DNA of 60,478 bases. Source: an uncultured Agitococcus sp. Lineage in GTDB: Bacteria; Pseudomonadota; Gammaproteobacteria; Pseudomonadales; Moraxellaceae. The position numbers were made by a program, and so were the translations under genes. The stretch covers positions 1 through 60,478 of the forward strand of contig NZ_CALETI010000172.1 of the NCBI RefSeq assembly GCF_937920075.1, read 5' to 3'. Shown in pieces: positions 39,809-49,073 of this stretch (position 1 is its first letter; each line of letters opens with the position of its first letter). The notes below the pieces were generated by a model. It was given only the letters and a program-made list of their open reading frames with translations, was not told where the DNA came from and did no database searches.

Positions 39809-41533
39809 ATGAATATGACCTATGAATTTGATGCCAAATTACCTATACGTGATCGGCAGAATCTAACGTTAGTAAGACACACGAAGCAGCAAATGCAATT
39901 GTGGGTACAGCGTTTGCCTGTTAATCCTTTAGAGTGTGGCAAAGAATTGTATCAAGTGTTAACGGAGCTAACGACCTTAAATATAGAAGCTGAATTACGT
40001 TTGGAGTTGCTCAGTGTTTTACAAATGCCTGTTTATACACTGATTGCTGCATTAGAAAAGTTTTATTTACAGCAGCCTTTATTATTAGCCATTCAAGGAA
40101 AACGCACTTTAGCCTTAGCTCAAACTTTACGTCAAAACTTAGCCATAAACTACAAAATTATTGCGGTTGAAACCACTGAAAAACTTAAAGGCAAAATGGG
40201 CTTTTTAGATTTTGGACGTAAAGCAGGACAAAGTTTAGCCGCGACAGCCATTCAACATTATATTTTACAAGCGCAACGTATTTTATTAGACAAATATCGT
40301 CAATATGAATTAGCCCCTGTTAGTCTTTGGTATGATATTCATAACTTGGCACGTTTAGCCGAATTGCACGGTTTATTAGATCAAACAGTGTTAAAAACCG
40401 CATATGAAACATCTAATTACACAGTTAGACAAGCGTATTTGGCCACTATTCTTTTGGCATCAAGTCAAGTCAATAAATTACGAGCTAATGAATTAGACTT
40501 GGTTTATCAATACAGTTTATTTTGGTCACAATATTTGCGTATTGATAATAATACAGCAGGTAGTTTGTTGGTGTGTAATAGAGATGATCAATCACCGTTA
40601 TATCATCATCGTGCAGTAACAGCTTATGATAGCTGGTATATTCATGCCTCTAATTTTGCCGATTATTTGCGTCAAGATTTGAGTCAAACAACCATTAAAT
40701 TGCCACCTCATTTACAACGACATTTACTTGCAACATGGTCTTCTGCAAAAGATCGTATGTTTGTTCGTCGTCCAATTAATAAAGCGATTTTGCTAAGTGT
40801 GGGTATGTCGGCTGCACATTATTATGTCAGTGGCCAAGTACAGTTTAAGACTGTGGCTCAAGGTGAAGAAAAAATACAAGAAATTGAGCAGCCAAAACAT
40901 TTATTTGGTTTAGAAGAGGACAAAGTTCCAGAAGAACCTATTGATGCGTGGCAAATTTGTTATGGTTCGGTAGCAGGTATTGATGAAGAAGAAAAAGAAT
41001 TACCGAAAGTACCAACCATGACCTATATGCCTTACCGAGTTAAGGCAGTGAATCGCTCACCAGGTGGATTAAAATTGGTGTGGACGGAACCGCCTCCTTC
41101 ATCATTACGTGTGGGAGAGGTTATTGGGATTAGTGAAGATCGAGACAAGGGTTGGGGCGTTGGCGTATTACACTGGATTCAACAAAAATCTGACAAAACT
41201 ATTGAGATTGGCATTGAGTTGTTAGCAGCACAGCCTAATGCTTGTGGTGTGTGTTTATTAAAAAATAATAAACCTGCTAGCGACTATATGCGTGGTTTTT
41301 TAATTCCTGAAATGCCTTCTGTAGAGAAACCAGCCACGTTAATGACGCTTAATGCAGGTTTAACGGTAGGTAGTATAGTTCGTGTTAGTCAATATGGCAA
41401 AACGGTGGATATTCAATTAACAAAATTGGTGCTATCTACCCAAAGTTTAAGCCAGTTTGAATTTGAGCCTATTCATAAAACAGATGATGGTTTTGACCCA
41501 ATGGCATCTCTGTGGCGTAAATTAGAAGTTTAA
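39809..41533 (+). CDS. Large protein with C-terminal PilZ-like domain
   Basis: The 574-residue cytoplasmic protein has a long helical N-terminal part (about 1-330) and a C-terminal beta-rich segment (about 400-480) with Y-R-V-K-A-V-N-R-S-P-G-G-L-K-L, which matches the PilZ c-di-GMP-binding pattern R-x-x-x-[DN]-x-S-x-x-G. Such combinations appear as c-di-GMP receptor proteins in Pseudomonas and Acinetobacter relatives. Start could be GTG 39806, ATG 39809 or ATG 39815; none has a good ribosome binding site. Nearby genes give no clue to its partner. Confidence 0.7.
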   Translation: MNMTYEFDAKLPIRDRQNLTLVRHTKQQMQLWVQRLPVNPLECGKELYQVLTELTTLNIEAELRLELLSVLQMPVYTLIAALEKFYLQQPLLLAIQGKRTLALAQTLRQNLAINYKIIAVETTEKLKGKMGFLDFGRKAGQSLAATAIQHYILQAQRILLDKYRQYELAPVSLWYDIHNLARLAELHGLLDQTVLKTAYETSNYTVRQAYLATILLASSQVNKLRANELDLVYQYSLFWSQYLRIDNNTAGSLLVCNRDDQSPLYHHRAVTAYDSWYIHASNFADYLRQDLSQTTIKLPPHLQRHLLATWSSAKDRMFVRRPINKAILLSVGMSAAHYYVSGQVQFKTVAQGEEKIQEIEQPKHLFGLEEDKVPEEPIDAWQICYGSVAGIDEEEKELPKVPTMTYMPYRVKAVNRSPGGLKLVWTEPPPSSLRVGEVIGISEDRDKGWGVGVLHWIQQKSDKTIEIGIELLAAQPNACGVCLLKNNKPASDYMRGFLIPEMPSVEKPATLMTLNAGLTVGSIVRVSQYGKTVDIQLTKLVLSTQSLSQFEFEPIHKTDDGFDPMASLWRKLEV

Positions 41534-41540
41534 ATTGATG

Positions 41541-42455
41541 CTAATTGGTATATTGTTGAAATAGTTGTTTTAACACTTCTCGTAACCAACGATGGGCAGG
41601 GTCTTTGTTAGCACTGCGATGCCAATATAAGTGCATATCCAATATTGGACTTTTGAGCGGAAAATCAAACAGTTGATTGCCAAATTGTGCATTTGCTAAA
41701 CGGGCATATTGCTCGGGCATGGTTAATAATAAATCGGTTTCACTTACCACGCGACACGCGGCAAAATAATGTTGGCAACGTAAACGAATGTCTCTTTTAT
41801 AGCCAGCTTTATTTAATTCTACGTCTTCTAATGCCCAACCTTTACGTCGTGTTGATACCATAATATGACGTTGTGCTAAATAATTGTCTAAATTTAAGCC
41901 TGAAGCTAATGCAGGGTGTTGTTGACGAGCAACCACAACCAATTGGTCACTGACCACAGGTAAATGTTCAATGCTATCACTGACGGCATAAGGAATTTCT
42001 AAGGCAAAATCAATATTTCCTGCCGTTAATTCACTCTCTAAATCTTGTCGGTCTAAACGCACACTCGATAAACAAATATGCGGCGCGTGCTGTTGTAGGT
42101 GTTGTAATAACGGCGGCAGAATCGACGCTTCTAACACATCTCGTAAGCCTAAATAAAAATGTCGTTCGCTCTGTAATGGTTCAAATAAGGGTTCTTGGTT
42201 AATGCTTTGCTCAAAGCTTTGTAAAGCCTGTTGAATGGGTACAATCAATTGGCGAGTGTAGGGTGTAGGAATCATCTGTGTGCCTTGCCGCACAAATAAG
42301 GGGTCTTTGAGGAGTTCACGTAAACGCGCCAAGGCATGACTGACCGCAGGTTGAGTTAAATGCAGTTTTTGACTGGCACGGGTAATATTGCCTTCACGAT
42401 AGATAGCATCTAAGACGATAAATAAATTCAAATCCACCCGACTAATATGCAGCAT
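41541..42455 (-). CDS. LysR-family regulator of the acyl-CoA operon
   Basis: The 304-residue protein has the LysR winged helix-turn-helix (D-L-N-L-F-I-V-L-D-A-I-Y ... A-S-Q-K-L-H-L-T-Q-P-A-V-S-H-A-L-A-R-L) and an effector domain with D-P-L-F-V-R-Q-G and P-x-M-x-L-Y-W-H-x-x-x-x-x-D-P-A-H-x-W-L-R, similar to the NodD/PA0477-like branch. It is divergent from the acyl-CoA dehydrogenase gene. A T-N11-A dyad lies 5 bp upstream of its start codon, suggesting autoregulation and control of the operon. Confidence 0.92.
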   Translation of the reverse strand: MLHISRVDLNLFIVLDAIYREGNITRASQKLHLTQPAVSHALARLRELLKDPLFVRQGTQMIPTPYTRQLIVPIQQALQSFEQSINQEPLFEPLQSERHFYLGLRDVLEASILPPLLQHLQQHAPHICLSSVRLDRQDLESELTAGNIDFALEIPYAVSDSIEHLPVVSDQLVVVARQQHPALASGLNLDNYLAQRHIMVSTRRKGWALEDVELNKAGYKRDIRLRCQHYFAACRVVSETDLLLTMPEQYARLANAQFGNQLFDFPLKSPILDMHLYWHRSANKDPAHRWLREVLKQLFQQYTN

Positions 42456-42459
42456 ATTG

Positions 42460-42480
42460 ATAGTTGTCCATGCAAACTAT
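42460..42480. promoter_or_regulatory. LysR-type T-N11-A operator
   Basis: ATAGTT-N9-AACTAT is a perfect interrupted dyad with the T-N11-A core expected for LysR binding. It lies between the LysR gene and the acyl-CoA dehydrogenase gene. Confidence 0.65.
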
Positions 42481-42545
42481 TCATTTGCTAGATGATAGAA
42501 CGCGGTCTAAGCTCAATGCAAATTTATTGCACAGAGAACAAAATC

Positions 42546-43775
42546 ATGGATTTTTCTTATTCTGCCAAAGCCCAAGATTATCTGGCACGTTTGCAACAGT
42601 TTATGCGTGACGAAGTTTATCCTGCCGAAGCGGCCTATTTTCAAAGTTTAAGTCATAGCCCAAATCATCAACATTGGCGGCAGCCTGAAGTGATGGAGCA
42701 ATTAAAAGTCAAAGCGAAGGCCGCAGGCTTGTGGAATTTGTTTTTGCCTGATGAAGAGTATGGCGCAGGTTTAAGTAATAGTGATTATGCACCTTTAGCC
42801 GAAATGATGGGTACGTCTTTTATTGCATCCGAAGTATTTAACTGTAATGCACCCGATACAGGCAATATGGAAGTCTTGGTTAAATATGGTTCTGAACAGC
42901 AAAAACAACAATGGTTATTGCCCTTATTACGCGGTGAGATTCGTTCGGCATTTTGTATGACTGAACCTGATGTTGCCTCAAGTGATGCCACCAATATGCA
43001 AGCTACCGCGATTATTGACGGTGATGAAGTGGTGATTAATGGCCGCAAGTGGTGGAGTACAGGTATTGGTCATCCCAACTGCAAAATTTTGATTTTTATG
43101 GGCTTAACCGACCCGACAGCCGAAAAACATCGTCAACATTCAATGGTATTAGTGCCGATTGATGCTCAAGGCGTCAAAGTAGAAAGAATGTTGCCTGTTT
43201 TTTCCAGTTTTGATGAGCCGTCAGGACATGGTGAGGTGTCCTTTACTAATGTGCGTGTGCCGATTAGTAACATTATTGCAGGGGCAGGACGTGGTTTTGA
43301 AATTGCACAAGGGCGTTTAGGGCCAGGCCGTATTCATCATTGTATGCGTGCGATTGGCGCGTCTGAACGTGCTTTAACATTGTTGTGTCAACGTGCGGGA
43401 ACACGGGTGGCTTTTGGTAAGCCTATCGCTAAATTAGGCGCAAATCCAGATATTGTGGCTAACTGTCGCATGGCGATTGAGCAAGCACGATTATTAACGT
43501 TAAAAGCAGCATGGATGATGGATACCGTGGGTGTAAAAGGGGCAATGAGTGAAATTTCTCAAATTAAAGTGGTTGCGCCCAATGTTGCCCAACAAGTAAC
43601 GGACGCGGCAATTCAAATTCATGGTGGTGCAGGCTTGTCCGATGATTTCCCCTTGGCGGCATTATATGCTTATGCACGAGTATTGCGTTTAGCGGATGGG
43701 CCTGATGAAGTACATAGAGCCTTGATTGCCAAATTAGAATATAAAAAGCAAATCGCTAAATTGGCAGGAGCATAA
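42546..43775 (+). CDS. Acyl-CoA dehydrogenase
   Basis: The 409-residue FAD enzyme introduces a trans-2 double bond into an acyl-CoA. It has A-F-C-M-T-E-P-D-V-A-S-S-D-A-T (FAD-binding signature), W-W-S-T-G-I-G-H, G-P-G-R-I-H-H-C-M-R, and I-H-G-G-A-G-L-S-D-D-F-P-L-A-A. It belongs to the ACAD10/11-like branch, whose neighbours often include an APH-type kinase. The start is ATG 42546 (MDFSY). It is the first gene of a seven-gene operon and likely initiates degradation of a branched or hydroxylated acyl chain. Confidence 0.92.
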   Translation: MDFSYSAKAQDYLARLQQFMRDEVYPAEAAYFQSLSHSPNHQHWRQPEVMEQLKVKAKAAGLWNLFLPDEEYGAGLSNSDYAPLAEMMGTSFIASEVFNCNAPDTGNMEVLVKYGSEQQKQQWLLPLLRGEIRSAFCMTEPDVASSDATNMQATAIIDGDEVVINGRKWWSTGIGHPNCKILIFMGLTDPTAEKHRQHSMVLVPIDAQGVKVERMLPVFSSFDEPSGHGEVSFTNVRVPISNIIAGAGRGFEIAQGRLGPGRIHHCMRAIGASERALTLLCQRAGTRVAFGKPIAKLGANPDIVANCRMAIEQARLLTLKAAWMMDTVGVKGAMSEISQIKVVAPNVAQQVTDAAIQIHGGAGLSDDFPLAALYAYARVLRLADGPDEVHRALIAKLEYKKQIAKLAGA

Positions 43776-43780
43776 CTAGT

Positions 43781-44851
43781 ATGGACAATCTTTTAGACAA
43801 AGCAGGTTCGGTGCGTCAGGGTGAAGAGTTAGATATTACCCGTATTGACCAATTTTTAAAAAGTCAGTTGCCGTCTTTACAAGGTGAACCACGTTTAGAA
43901 CAGTTTGCAGGTGGCGCGTCAAATTTAACCTATTTGTTAGCGTATGCCGATCGTGACTTGATCTTGCGTCGTCCACCGTTTGGCCATAAAGCTAAGTCGG
44001 CACATGATATGTTGCGTGAAGCACAAATTATGACTGCACTAAAACCTGTCTATCCTTATGTGCCAAGCGTATTGGCGAGTAGCCATGCAGATGAGGTGAT
44101 GGATGTCGATTTTTATGTCATGGAACGGATTAAAGGCATTATTCCTCGGCAAAACTTGCCCAAATCACTCAATTTAAACCCTGAGCAAACTCGCCAGTTG
44201 TGCATTAATGTCATTGATAAAATGATTGAATTGCATCAAGTGGATTATCGTGCAGCAGGTTTAAGTCATTTGGGGAAAGGTGAGGGCTATGTCAAACGAC
44301 AAATTGATGGTTGGACAGACCGTTATGAAAAAGCACGCACGCCCGATGTGGGGAGTTTTGCGGACGTGATGGCATGGTTAAAAGCCAAAATGCCCAGTCA
44401 AGATGTGGCTACTTGTTTGATTCATAATGATTTTCGTTTTGATAATGTCGTGCTAAATCCTGATAATCCTTTAGAAGTGATTGGTGTGTTAGATTGGGAA
44501 ATGGCAACACTGGGCGACCCATTAATGGATTTAGGTAACACGTTGGCTTATTGGGTGCAAGCGGATGATGATGGGGTGATGCAAATGATGCGTCGTCAGC
44601 CCACCCATTTGGCAGGTATGTTAACGCGCCAAGAAGTGATTGATTATTATGGCCAAAAAACAGGTTATAAAGTCGATAATTTTGATTTTTATAGTATTTA
44701 TGGCTTGTTCCGTTTAGCGGTGATTGCCCAACAAATTTATTATCGTTTTTATCATGGCCAAAGCAAAAATGCCCAATTTGCCATGTTTGGTCAAATGGTC
44801 AATTATCTTGAGCAACGTTGTTTAGGTTTAATCGTAAACTCTAAATTATAA
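43781..44851 (+). CDS. Phosphotransferase (APH-like, ACAD10/11-type)
   Basis: The 356-residue protein has the aminoglycoside-phosphotransferase fold: F-A-G-G-A-S-N-L-T-Y nucleotide loop, catalytic C-L-I-H-N-D-F-R-F-D-N-V, and metal-binding G-V-L-D-W-E-M-A-T-L-G-D-P-L-M-D-L. Its pairing with an ACAD10/11-like acyl-CoA dehydrogenase matches what is known of the human ACAD10/11 fusion: phosphorylation of 4-hydroxyacyl-CoA before its processing by the dehydrogenase. The gap to the dehydrogenase is 5 nt. Substrate assignment is by analogy. Confidence 0.9.
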   Translation: MDNLLDKAGSVRQGEELDITRIDQFLKSQLPSLQGEPRLEQFAGGASNLTYLLAYADRDLILRRPPFGHKAKSAHDMLREAQIMTALKPVYPYVPSVLASSHADEVMDVDFYVMERIKGIIPRQNLPKSLNLNPEQTRQLCINVIDKMIELHQVDYRAAGLSHLGKGEGYVKRQIDGWTDRYEKARTPDVGSFADVMAWLKAKMPSQDVATCLIHNDFRFDNVVLNPDNPLEVIGVLDWEMATLGDPLMDLGNTLAYWVQADDDGVMQMMRRQPTHLAGMLTRQEVIDYYGQKTGYKVDNFDFYSIYGLFRLAVIAQQIYYRFYHGQSKNAQFAMFGQMVNYLEQRCLGLIVNSKL

Positions 44852-44866
44852 GTTTTGAGGTAAAAA

Positions 44867-45568
44867 ATGGCGGCAATTTATTTGGTGCGACATGGTCAAG
44901 CCAGTTTTGGCGCGGCGGATTACGACCAATTATCGGCGCGTGGTGAGCAACAAGCCCAGCTCCTTGGTCAATGGTTAAAAGATTGTCATTTACCTGTTGA
45001 AAAAGTCTATTTAGGGCAGGCAAAACGGCATTTACAAACCGCACAACATTGTTTGGCAATGACTGATAATTTATCAGCAAATGCTTGGCAAAGCTTAACG
45101 GGTTTTAATGAGTTTGACCATGTTGAGATTTTAAATCGTTATCGTCCTGATTTGGCCGAACATAGCACAATGGCACAGTTTTTAGCGGCCAGTCCACAGC
45201 CGCGTAAAGCTTTTCAAGCCTTGTTTAGTGCGGCAGTTGACCGTTGGTTAAGTGGCGAATATGACCATGATTACCAACAAACATGGTCAGCATTTCAACA
45301 GGCAACTTGGCAAGCCTTAGCACAAGTGCGTGCTGAAGCAGCGAATGCACGTCATATTTGGGTGTTTACGTCGGGCGGCACAATTACCGCGATTGTGCAG
45401 CAGTTATTGGCCTTAGACCCTAAACAAGCCTTTGCTATTAATTGGAATTTGGTCAATACGGGTGTGACTAAGCTGTTGTTTAGTGGCGAACGAATTAGCC
45501 TTAGCTATCTCAATAGTCATGGCCATTTAGAACAACAGCATCAAGCAGAATTGATAACTTATCGTTAA
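44867..45568 (+). CDS. Histidine phosphatase family protein
   Basis: The 233-residue protein has the catalytic R-H-G motif (A-I-Y-L-V-R-H-G-Q-A-S-F-G) and the second catalytic part H-I-W-V-F-T-S-G-G-T-I-T-A. The second core histidine expected in this family (normally V-x-H-G-G) is replaced by serine in T-S-G-G, a substitution seen in some branches. GAGGT precedes ATG. Its place in the operon suggests it removes a phosphate from a product of the upstream kinase. Confidence 0.85.
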   Translation: MAAIYLVRHGQASFGAADYDQLSARGEQQAQLLGQWLKDCHLPVEKVYLGQAKRHLQTAQHCLAMTDNLSANAWQSLTGFNEFDHVEILNRYRPDLAEHSTMAQFLAASPQPRKAFQALFSAAVDRWLSGEYDHDYQQTWSAFQQATWQALAQVRAEAANARHIWVFTSGGTITAIVQQLLALDPKQAFAINWNLVNTGVTKLLFSGERISLSYLNSHGHLEQQHQAELITYR

Positions 45569-45569
45569 A

Positions 45570-45604
45570 TCCTCACCCCAACCCTCTCCCAAAGGGGAGG
45601 GAGT
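45570..45604. repeat. Family D repeat inside the acyl-CoA operon
   Basis: CCTCACCCCAACCCTCTCCC then AAAGGGGAGGGAG, the reverse complement of the 31231 element in most positions. It sits between the phosphatase and the first SDR gene. Confidence 0.75.
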
Positions 45605-45622
45605 TAAAGTCGAGTATAAAAA

Positions 45623-46393
45623 ATGACAATAGCAAATACCTTTGATTTATCTGGAAAAATAGCCCTAGTGACAGGCGCAAGTCGTGGCATTGGCCAAGCG
45701 ATTGCTGAGTTATTAGCCCAACATGGCGCACATGTGATTATTTCGAGCCGTAAAGCCGAAAGTTGTCAGATGGTGGTTGATAATATTATTAATGCAGGTG
45801 GCTCAGCCGAAGCAATGGCTTGTCATATTGGTGAGATGGCACAAATCGAAGCCATTTTTGCCCAAATTGAGGCTAAACATGGTCGTTTAGATATTCTGGT
45901 CAATAATGCTGCAACCAATCCGCATTTTGGTTCGATTGTCGATACCGATATTAATGCTTTTCAAAAAACCGTTGATGTGAATATTCGTGGTTACTTTTTT
46001 ATGTCCTCATATGGCGCAAAATTGATGGCGAAAAACGGTGGCGGCGCGATTGTTAATGTGGCTTCGGTAAATGGTGTTATTCCGGGTTTATTTCAGGGCA
46101 TTTATTCGATTACCAAAGCCGCTGTGATGTCGATGACCCAAGCCTTTGCCAAAGAATGTGCGGGCATGGGCGTGCGTGTTAATGCTTTATTACCGGGTTT
46201 TACCGATACCAAATTTGCCTCAGCTTTGGTGAAAAATGAGCAAATTGTTAAGTCAGTGTTACAACATGTACCGATGAATCGTATTGCTCAGCCGAATGAA
46301 ATGGCAGGTGCGGTATTGTATTTAGTATCACCTGCGGCCAGTTATACAACGGGTGTGTGTTTAAATGTTGATGGTGGATATTTGTTGGGCTAA
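45623..46393 (+). CDS. Short-chain dehydrogenase/reductase (3-hydroxyacyl-type)
   Basis: The 256-residue classical SDR has the NAD(P) motif V-T-G-A-S-R-G-I-G (residues about 16-24), N-N-A-A-T, the catalytic serine region I-V-N-V-A-S-V-N-G and Y-S-I-T-K, and the C-terminal T-G-V-C-L-N-V-D-G-G-Y. It resembles 3-oxoacyl-ACP reductase and cyclohexanol-type enzymes. In the operon it would oxidise a hydroxyacyl-CoA or alcohol. ATG 45623 follows a weak GAG. Confidence 0.9.
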   Translation: MTIANTFDLSGKIALVTGASRGIGQAIAELLAQHGAHVIISSRKAESCQMVVDNIINAGGSAEAMACHIGEMAQIEAIFAQIEAKHGRLDILVNNAATNPHFGSIVDTDINAFQKTVDVNIRGYFFMSSYGAKLMAKNGGGAIVNVASVNGVIPGLFQGIYSITKAAVMSMTQAFAKECAGMGVRVNALLPGFTDTKFASALVKNEQIVKSVLQHVPMNRIAQPNEMAGAVLYLVSPAASYTTGVCLNVDGGYLLG

Positions 46394-46395
46394 AA

Positions 46396-47238
46396 ATGAA
46401 AAATCTAAAAAACAAAGTTGCAGTGATTACAGGTGCAGCCGAAGGCATTGGCAAAGCCATTGCTCAACAAGCGGCACAACACGGCATGAAGCTCGCTTTA
46501 GCCGATATTAATAGCCAAAAATTACAAACAACCGTCGATGAGTTTGTTGCACAAGGGGTCGAGGTATTTAGCCAAGCGTTTGATGTGGCTAATCATCAAC
46601 AGGTTGATGCCTTTGCCAATGCGGTATTTGCCCATTTTGGTAACGTTCATCTGTTAGTCAATAATGCAGGGGTGGCGATTTCTCGGCCTGTTTGGGAAAC
46701 CACGCCTGAAGATTGGCAGTGGGTGATGGGGGTTAATTTTTATGGGGTAACCAATGGTTTAAGAGCTTTTATTCCCCGAATGTTAGCCAACAATGAAGAA
46801 GGGCATATTGTTAATACAGCATCAGTTGCAGGCATGTTATCGTTGCCATGTACTGCCGCTTATAATGCCAGTAAACATGCGGTGGTGACGGTTTCTGAGG
46901 GTTTGTTTTTTGATTTACAACTGCGTCAAGCTAAGTTAAAAGTCTCGGTATTGTGTCCTGCATGGGTCAAAACAGGCATTGCCGAAGCAGAGCGTAATCG
47001 CACTGTTGGCCAAAGCATTGATTTTAGTCAAGCCGACCAAGTTAATCGTTTTACCGCAGGTATGGTGCAACAAGCAGTGGCGAAAGGTATTCCTGTCGAA
47101 AAAGTGGCTAATGATGTCTTTACGGCGATTCAAGAAGAACGCTTTTATATCTTTACCCATGCCAAAATTAAATCATCCATACAACTACGCATGGAAGATA
47201 TTTTACAAGAGCGTAATCCAACTTTAGTGAGTTTGTGA
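46396..47238 (+). CDS. Short-chain dehydrogenase/reductase (second)
   Basis: The 280-residue SDR has I-T-G-A-A-E-G-I-G (NAD(P)-binding), N-N-A-G-V-A, the catalytic I-V-N-T-A-S-V-A-G with Y-N-A-S-K-H-A-V, and a longer C-terminus than the preceding gene. It follows the first SDR after 2 nt, and the alpha/beta hydrolase gene starts 1 nt after its stop, so they are clearly co-translated. Substrate is unknown but presumably an intermediate of the same pathway. Confidence 0.9.
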   Translation: MKNLKNKVAVITGAAEGIGKAIAQQAAQHGMKLALADINSQKLQTTVDEFVAQGVEVFSQAFDVANHQQVDAFANAVFAHFGNVHLLVNNAGVAISRPVWETTPEDWQWVMGVNFYGVTNGLRAFIPRMLANNEEGHIVNTASVAGMLSLPCTAAYNASKHAVVTVSEGLFFDLQLRQAKLKVSVLCPAWVKTGIAEAERNRTVGQSIDFSQADQVNRFTAGMVQQAVAKGIPVEKVANDVFTAIQEERFYIFTHAKIKSSIQLRMEDILQERNPTLVSL

Positions 47239-47239
47239 C

Positions 47240-48040
47240 ATGCCTTATTTAACGGTAAATGGTGCAAATATTTATTACGAAGAGCATGGCCAAGGTGCGC
47301 AAACCATTGTTTTTGCGCATGGTTTGTTGTGGAGTGGTCAAATGTATGAGGCACAAGTTGCCTTCTTTAAACAGCATTATCGTTGTATTACCTTTGATTT
47401 TAGAGCACAAGGCCGTTCCCAAGCGACCGACAGTGGTTATGACATGGACACACTTGCTGCTGATGCTTTGGCTTTGATTAAACAATTGGTTGGCAAACCT
47501 GTGCATTTTGTTGGTTTGTCGATGGGCGGTTTTGTCGGTATGCGTTTGGCCATTCATCATCGGGAATGGTTGTTGTCTTTAAGTTTGCTCGAAACTTCCG
47601 CCGACCCAGAACCTAAGCAAAATTTATTAAAATATAAAGTCTTACCCAAAATTGCCCGTTGGTTGGGGATGGCCGTGGTTGCGCCACAAGCGATGCACAT
47701 CATGTTTGGTCAAACCTTTTTAACTGACCCTCATCGTGCTGAACAACGCGCCGAAATGCGTCGGCGTTTGTTGCAAAACGACCGAATCAATATTGGCAAA
47801 GCCATTAATGGTGTGTTTAGTCGACAAGGGGTTTATCAATATTTACCTTCAATTACGACACCCACTTTGATTGTTGTCGGTGATGAAGATATTGCCACCA
47901 TTCCTGCCAAATCACGACGCATGCACGCCGCAATTAAACACAGTCAATTGGTGGTGATTCCACAAGCAGGGCATACCTCAACCGTTGAAACACCTGATGC
48001 AGTCAATGCAGCCTTAGAAAAGTTTATAAAGGTAACATAA
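47240..48040 (+). CDS. Alpha/beta hydrolase
   Basis: The 266-residue protein has the alpha/beta hydrolase nucleophile elbow G-L-S-M-G-G-F-V-G (catalytic serine), the oxyanion segment V-F-A-H-G-L-L-W-S-G, an acid in I-V-V-G-D-E-D, and the C-terminal histidine G-H-T-S-T-V-E. It could open a lactone or hydrolyse an ester in the operon's pathway. Its TAA shares one base with the start of the next gene. Confidence 0.9.
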   Translation: MPYLTVNGANIYYEEHGQGAQTIVFAHGLLWSGQMYEAQVAFFKQHYRCITFDFRAQGRSQATDSGYDMDTLAADALALIKQLVGKPVHFVGLSMGGFVGMRLAIHHREWLLSLSLLETSADPEPKQNLLKYKVLPKIARWLGMAVVAPQAMHIMFGQTFLTDPHRAEQRAEMRRRLLQNDRINIGKAINGVFSRQGVYQYLPSITTPTLIVVGDEDIATIPAKSRRMHAAIKHSQLVVIPQAGHTSTVETPDAVNAALEKFIKVT

Positions 48041-49017
48041 TGAAAGCAATCCTCTGTAAAACTCATGGCCTTCCCGAAACACTTGTTTTAGAAGATATTC
48101 CTTCACCACAAGCAGGTGCAAAACAAGTCGTCATTAGCGTCAAAGCCTGTGGTGTTAATTTTCCTGATACCTTAATTATTCAAAATAAATACCAATTTAA
48201 ACCCGAATTGCCCTTTTCACCAGGTGGTGAAGTGGCGGGTGTGGTTAAAGAAGTTGGCGAAGGTGTTAAACACCTAAAAGTCGGAGATACCGTCATTGCC
48301 ATGACCGGCTGGGGTGGCTTTGCCGAAGAAGTTGTCACTGATGGCTCACGGGTGTTTCCTGTGCCACCCGTCTTTGATTTCAAAACAGCAGCAACTTTTG
48401 CTTATGTCTTTGGCACGTCCTATCACGCTTTGAAAGACCGTGCTCAGTTGCAAGCAGGTGAAACCGTATTGGTCTTGGGGGCAGCAGGTGGAGTGGGTTT
48501 AGCTGCGGTGCAACTCGCCAAAGTCATGGGGGCAAAAGTGATTGCTGCCGCCTCAACGGCTGAAAAATTAGCGGTTTGCCAACAATATGGTGCAGATGCT
48601 GTGGTGAATTACACCGAAGCTAACTGGCGTGAACAAATCAAAACCTTAACTGACGGTAAAGGAGTGGATGTGGTTTACGATGCGGTGGGTGGCGATTATG
48701 CCGAACCCGCCTTGCGTTCAATGGCATGGCGTGGTCGTTATTTAGTGGTTGGCTTTGCTGCGGGCGATATTCCCAAAGTGCCACTAAATTTAGCTTTACT
48801 CAAAGGTTGTGCAATTGTTGGTGTGTTTTGGGGAGAGTTTGCGGTTCGGCAAAAACAAGATAATCAAGCCAATATGATGCAGTTGTTTGCATGGCTGATG
48901 CAGGGGCAATTAAAACCGCATATTTCGGCAGAATATCCCTTGGCGCAAGCCGCTCAAGCCTTGAATGACTTAATGCAGCGTAAAGTAACAGGTAAAGCGG
49001 TATTAGTCATGGAGTAA
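48040..49017 (+). CDS. NADPH:quinone oxidoreductase (zinc-independent MDR)
   Basis: The 325-residue medium-chain dehydrogenase/reductase has G-V-N-F-P-D, P-G-G-E-V-A-G-V-V, the NADPH-binding G-A-A-G-G-V-G-L-A-A-V-Q-L-A-K, and no structural zinc cysteines. It is similar to quinone oxidoreductase and crotonyl-CoA-reductase-like enzymes. It ends the operon. The next element is a small TCGACTCC hairpin. Confidence 0.9.
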   Translation: MKAILCKTHGLPETLVLEDIPSPQAGAKQVVISVKACGVNFPDTLIIQNKYQFKPELPFSPGGEVAGVVKEVGEGVKHLKVGDTVIAMTGWGGFAEEVVTDGSRVFPVPPVFDFKTAATFAYVFGTSYHALKDRAQLQAGETVLVLGAAGGVGLAAVQLAKVMGAKVIAAASTAEKLAVCQQYGADAVVNYTEANWREQIKTLTDGKGVDVVYDAVGGDYAEPALRSMAWRGRYLVVGFAAGDIPKVPLNLALLKGCAIVGVFWGEFAVRQKQDNQANMMQLFAWLMQGQLKPHISAEYPLAQAAQALNDLMQRKVTGKAVLVME

Positions 49018-49025
49018 AGTAATCA

Positions 49026-49052
49026 TCGACTCCGTGCTTTGCATGGAGTCGA
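49026..49052. terminator. TCGACTCC hairpin after the acyl-CoA operon
   Basis: TCGACTCCGTGC / GCATGGAGTCGA with a TTT loop, one mismatch. It resembles a short TTCGACT-family (family A) element and lacks a T-run, so termination is plausible but unproven. Confidence 0.4.
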
Positions 49053-49073
49053 CATGATAACTAAGATGCTAAG

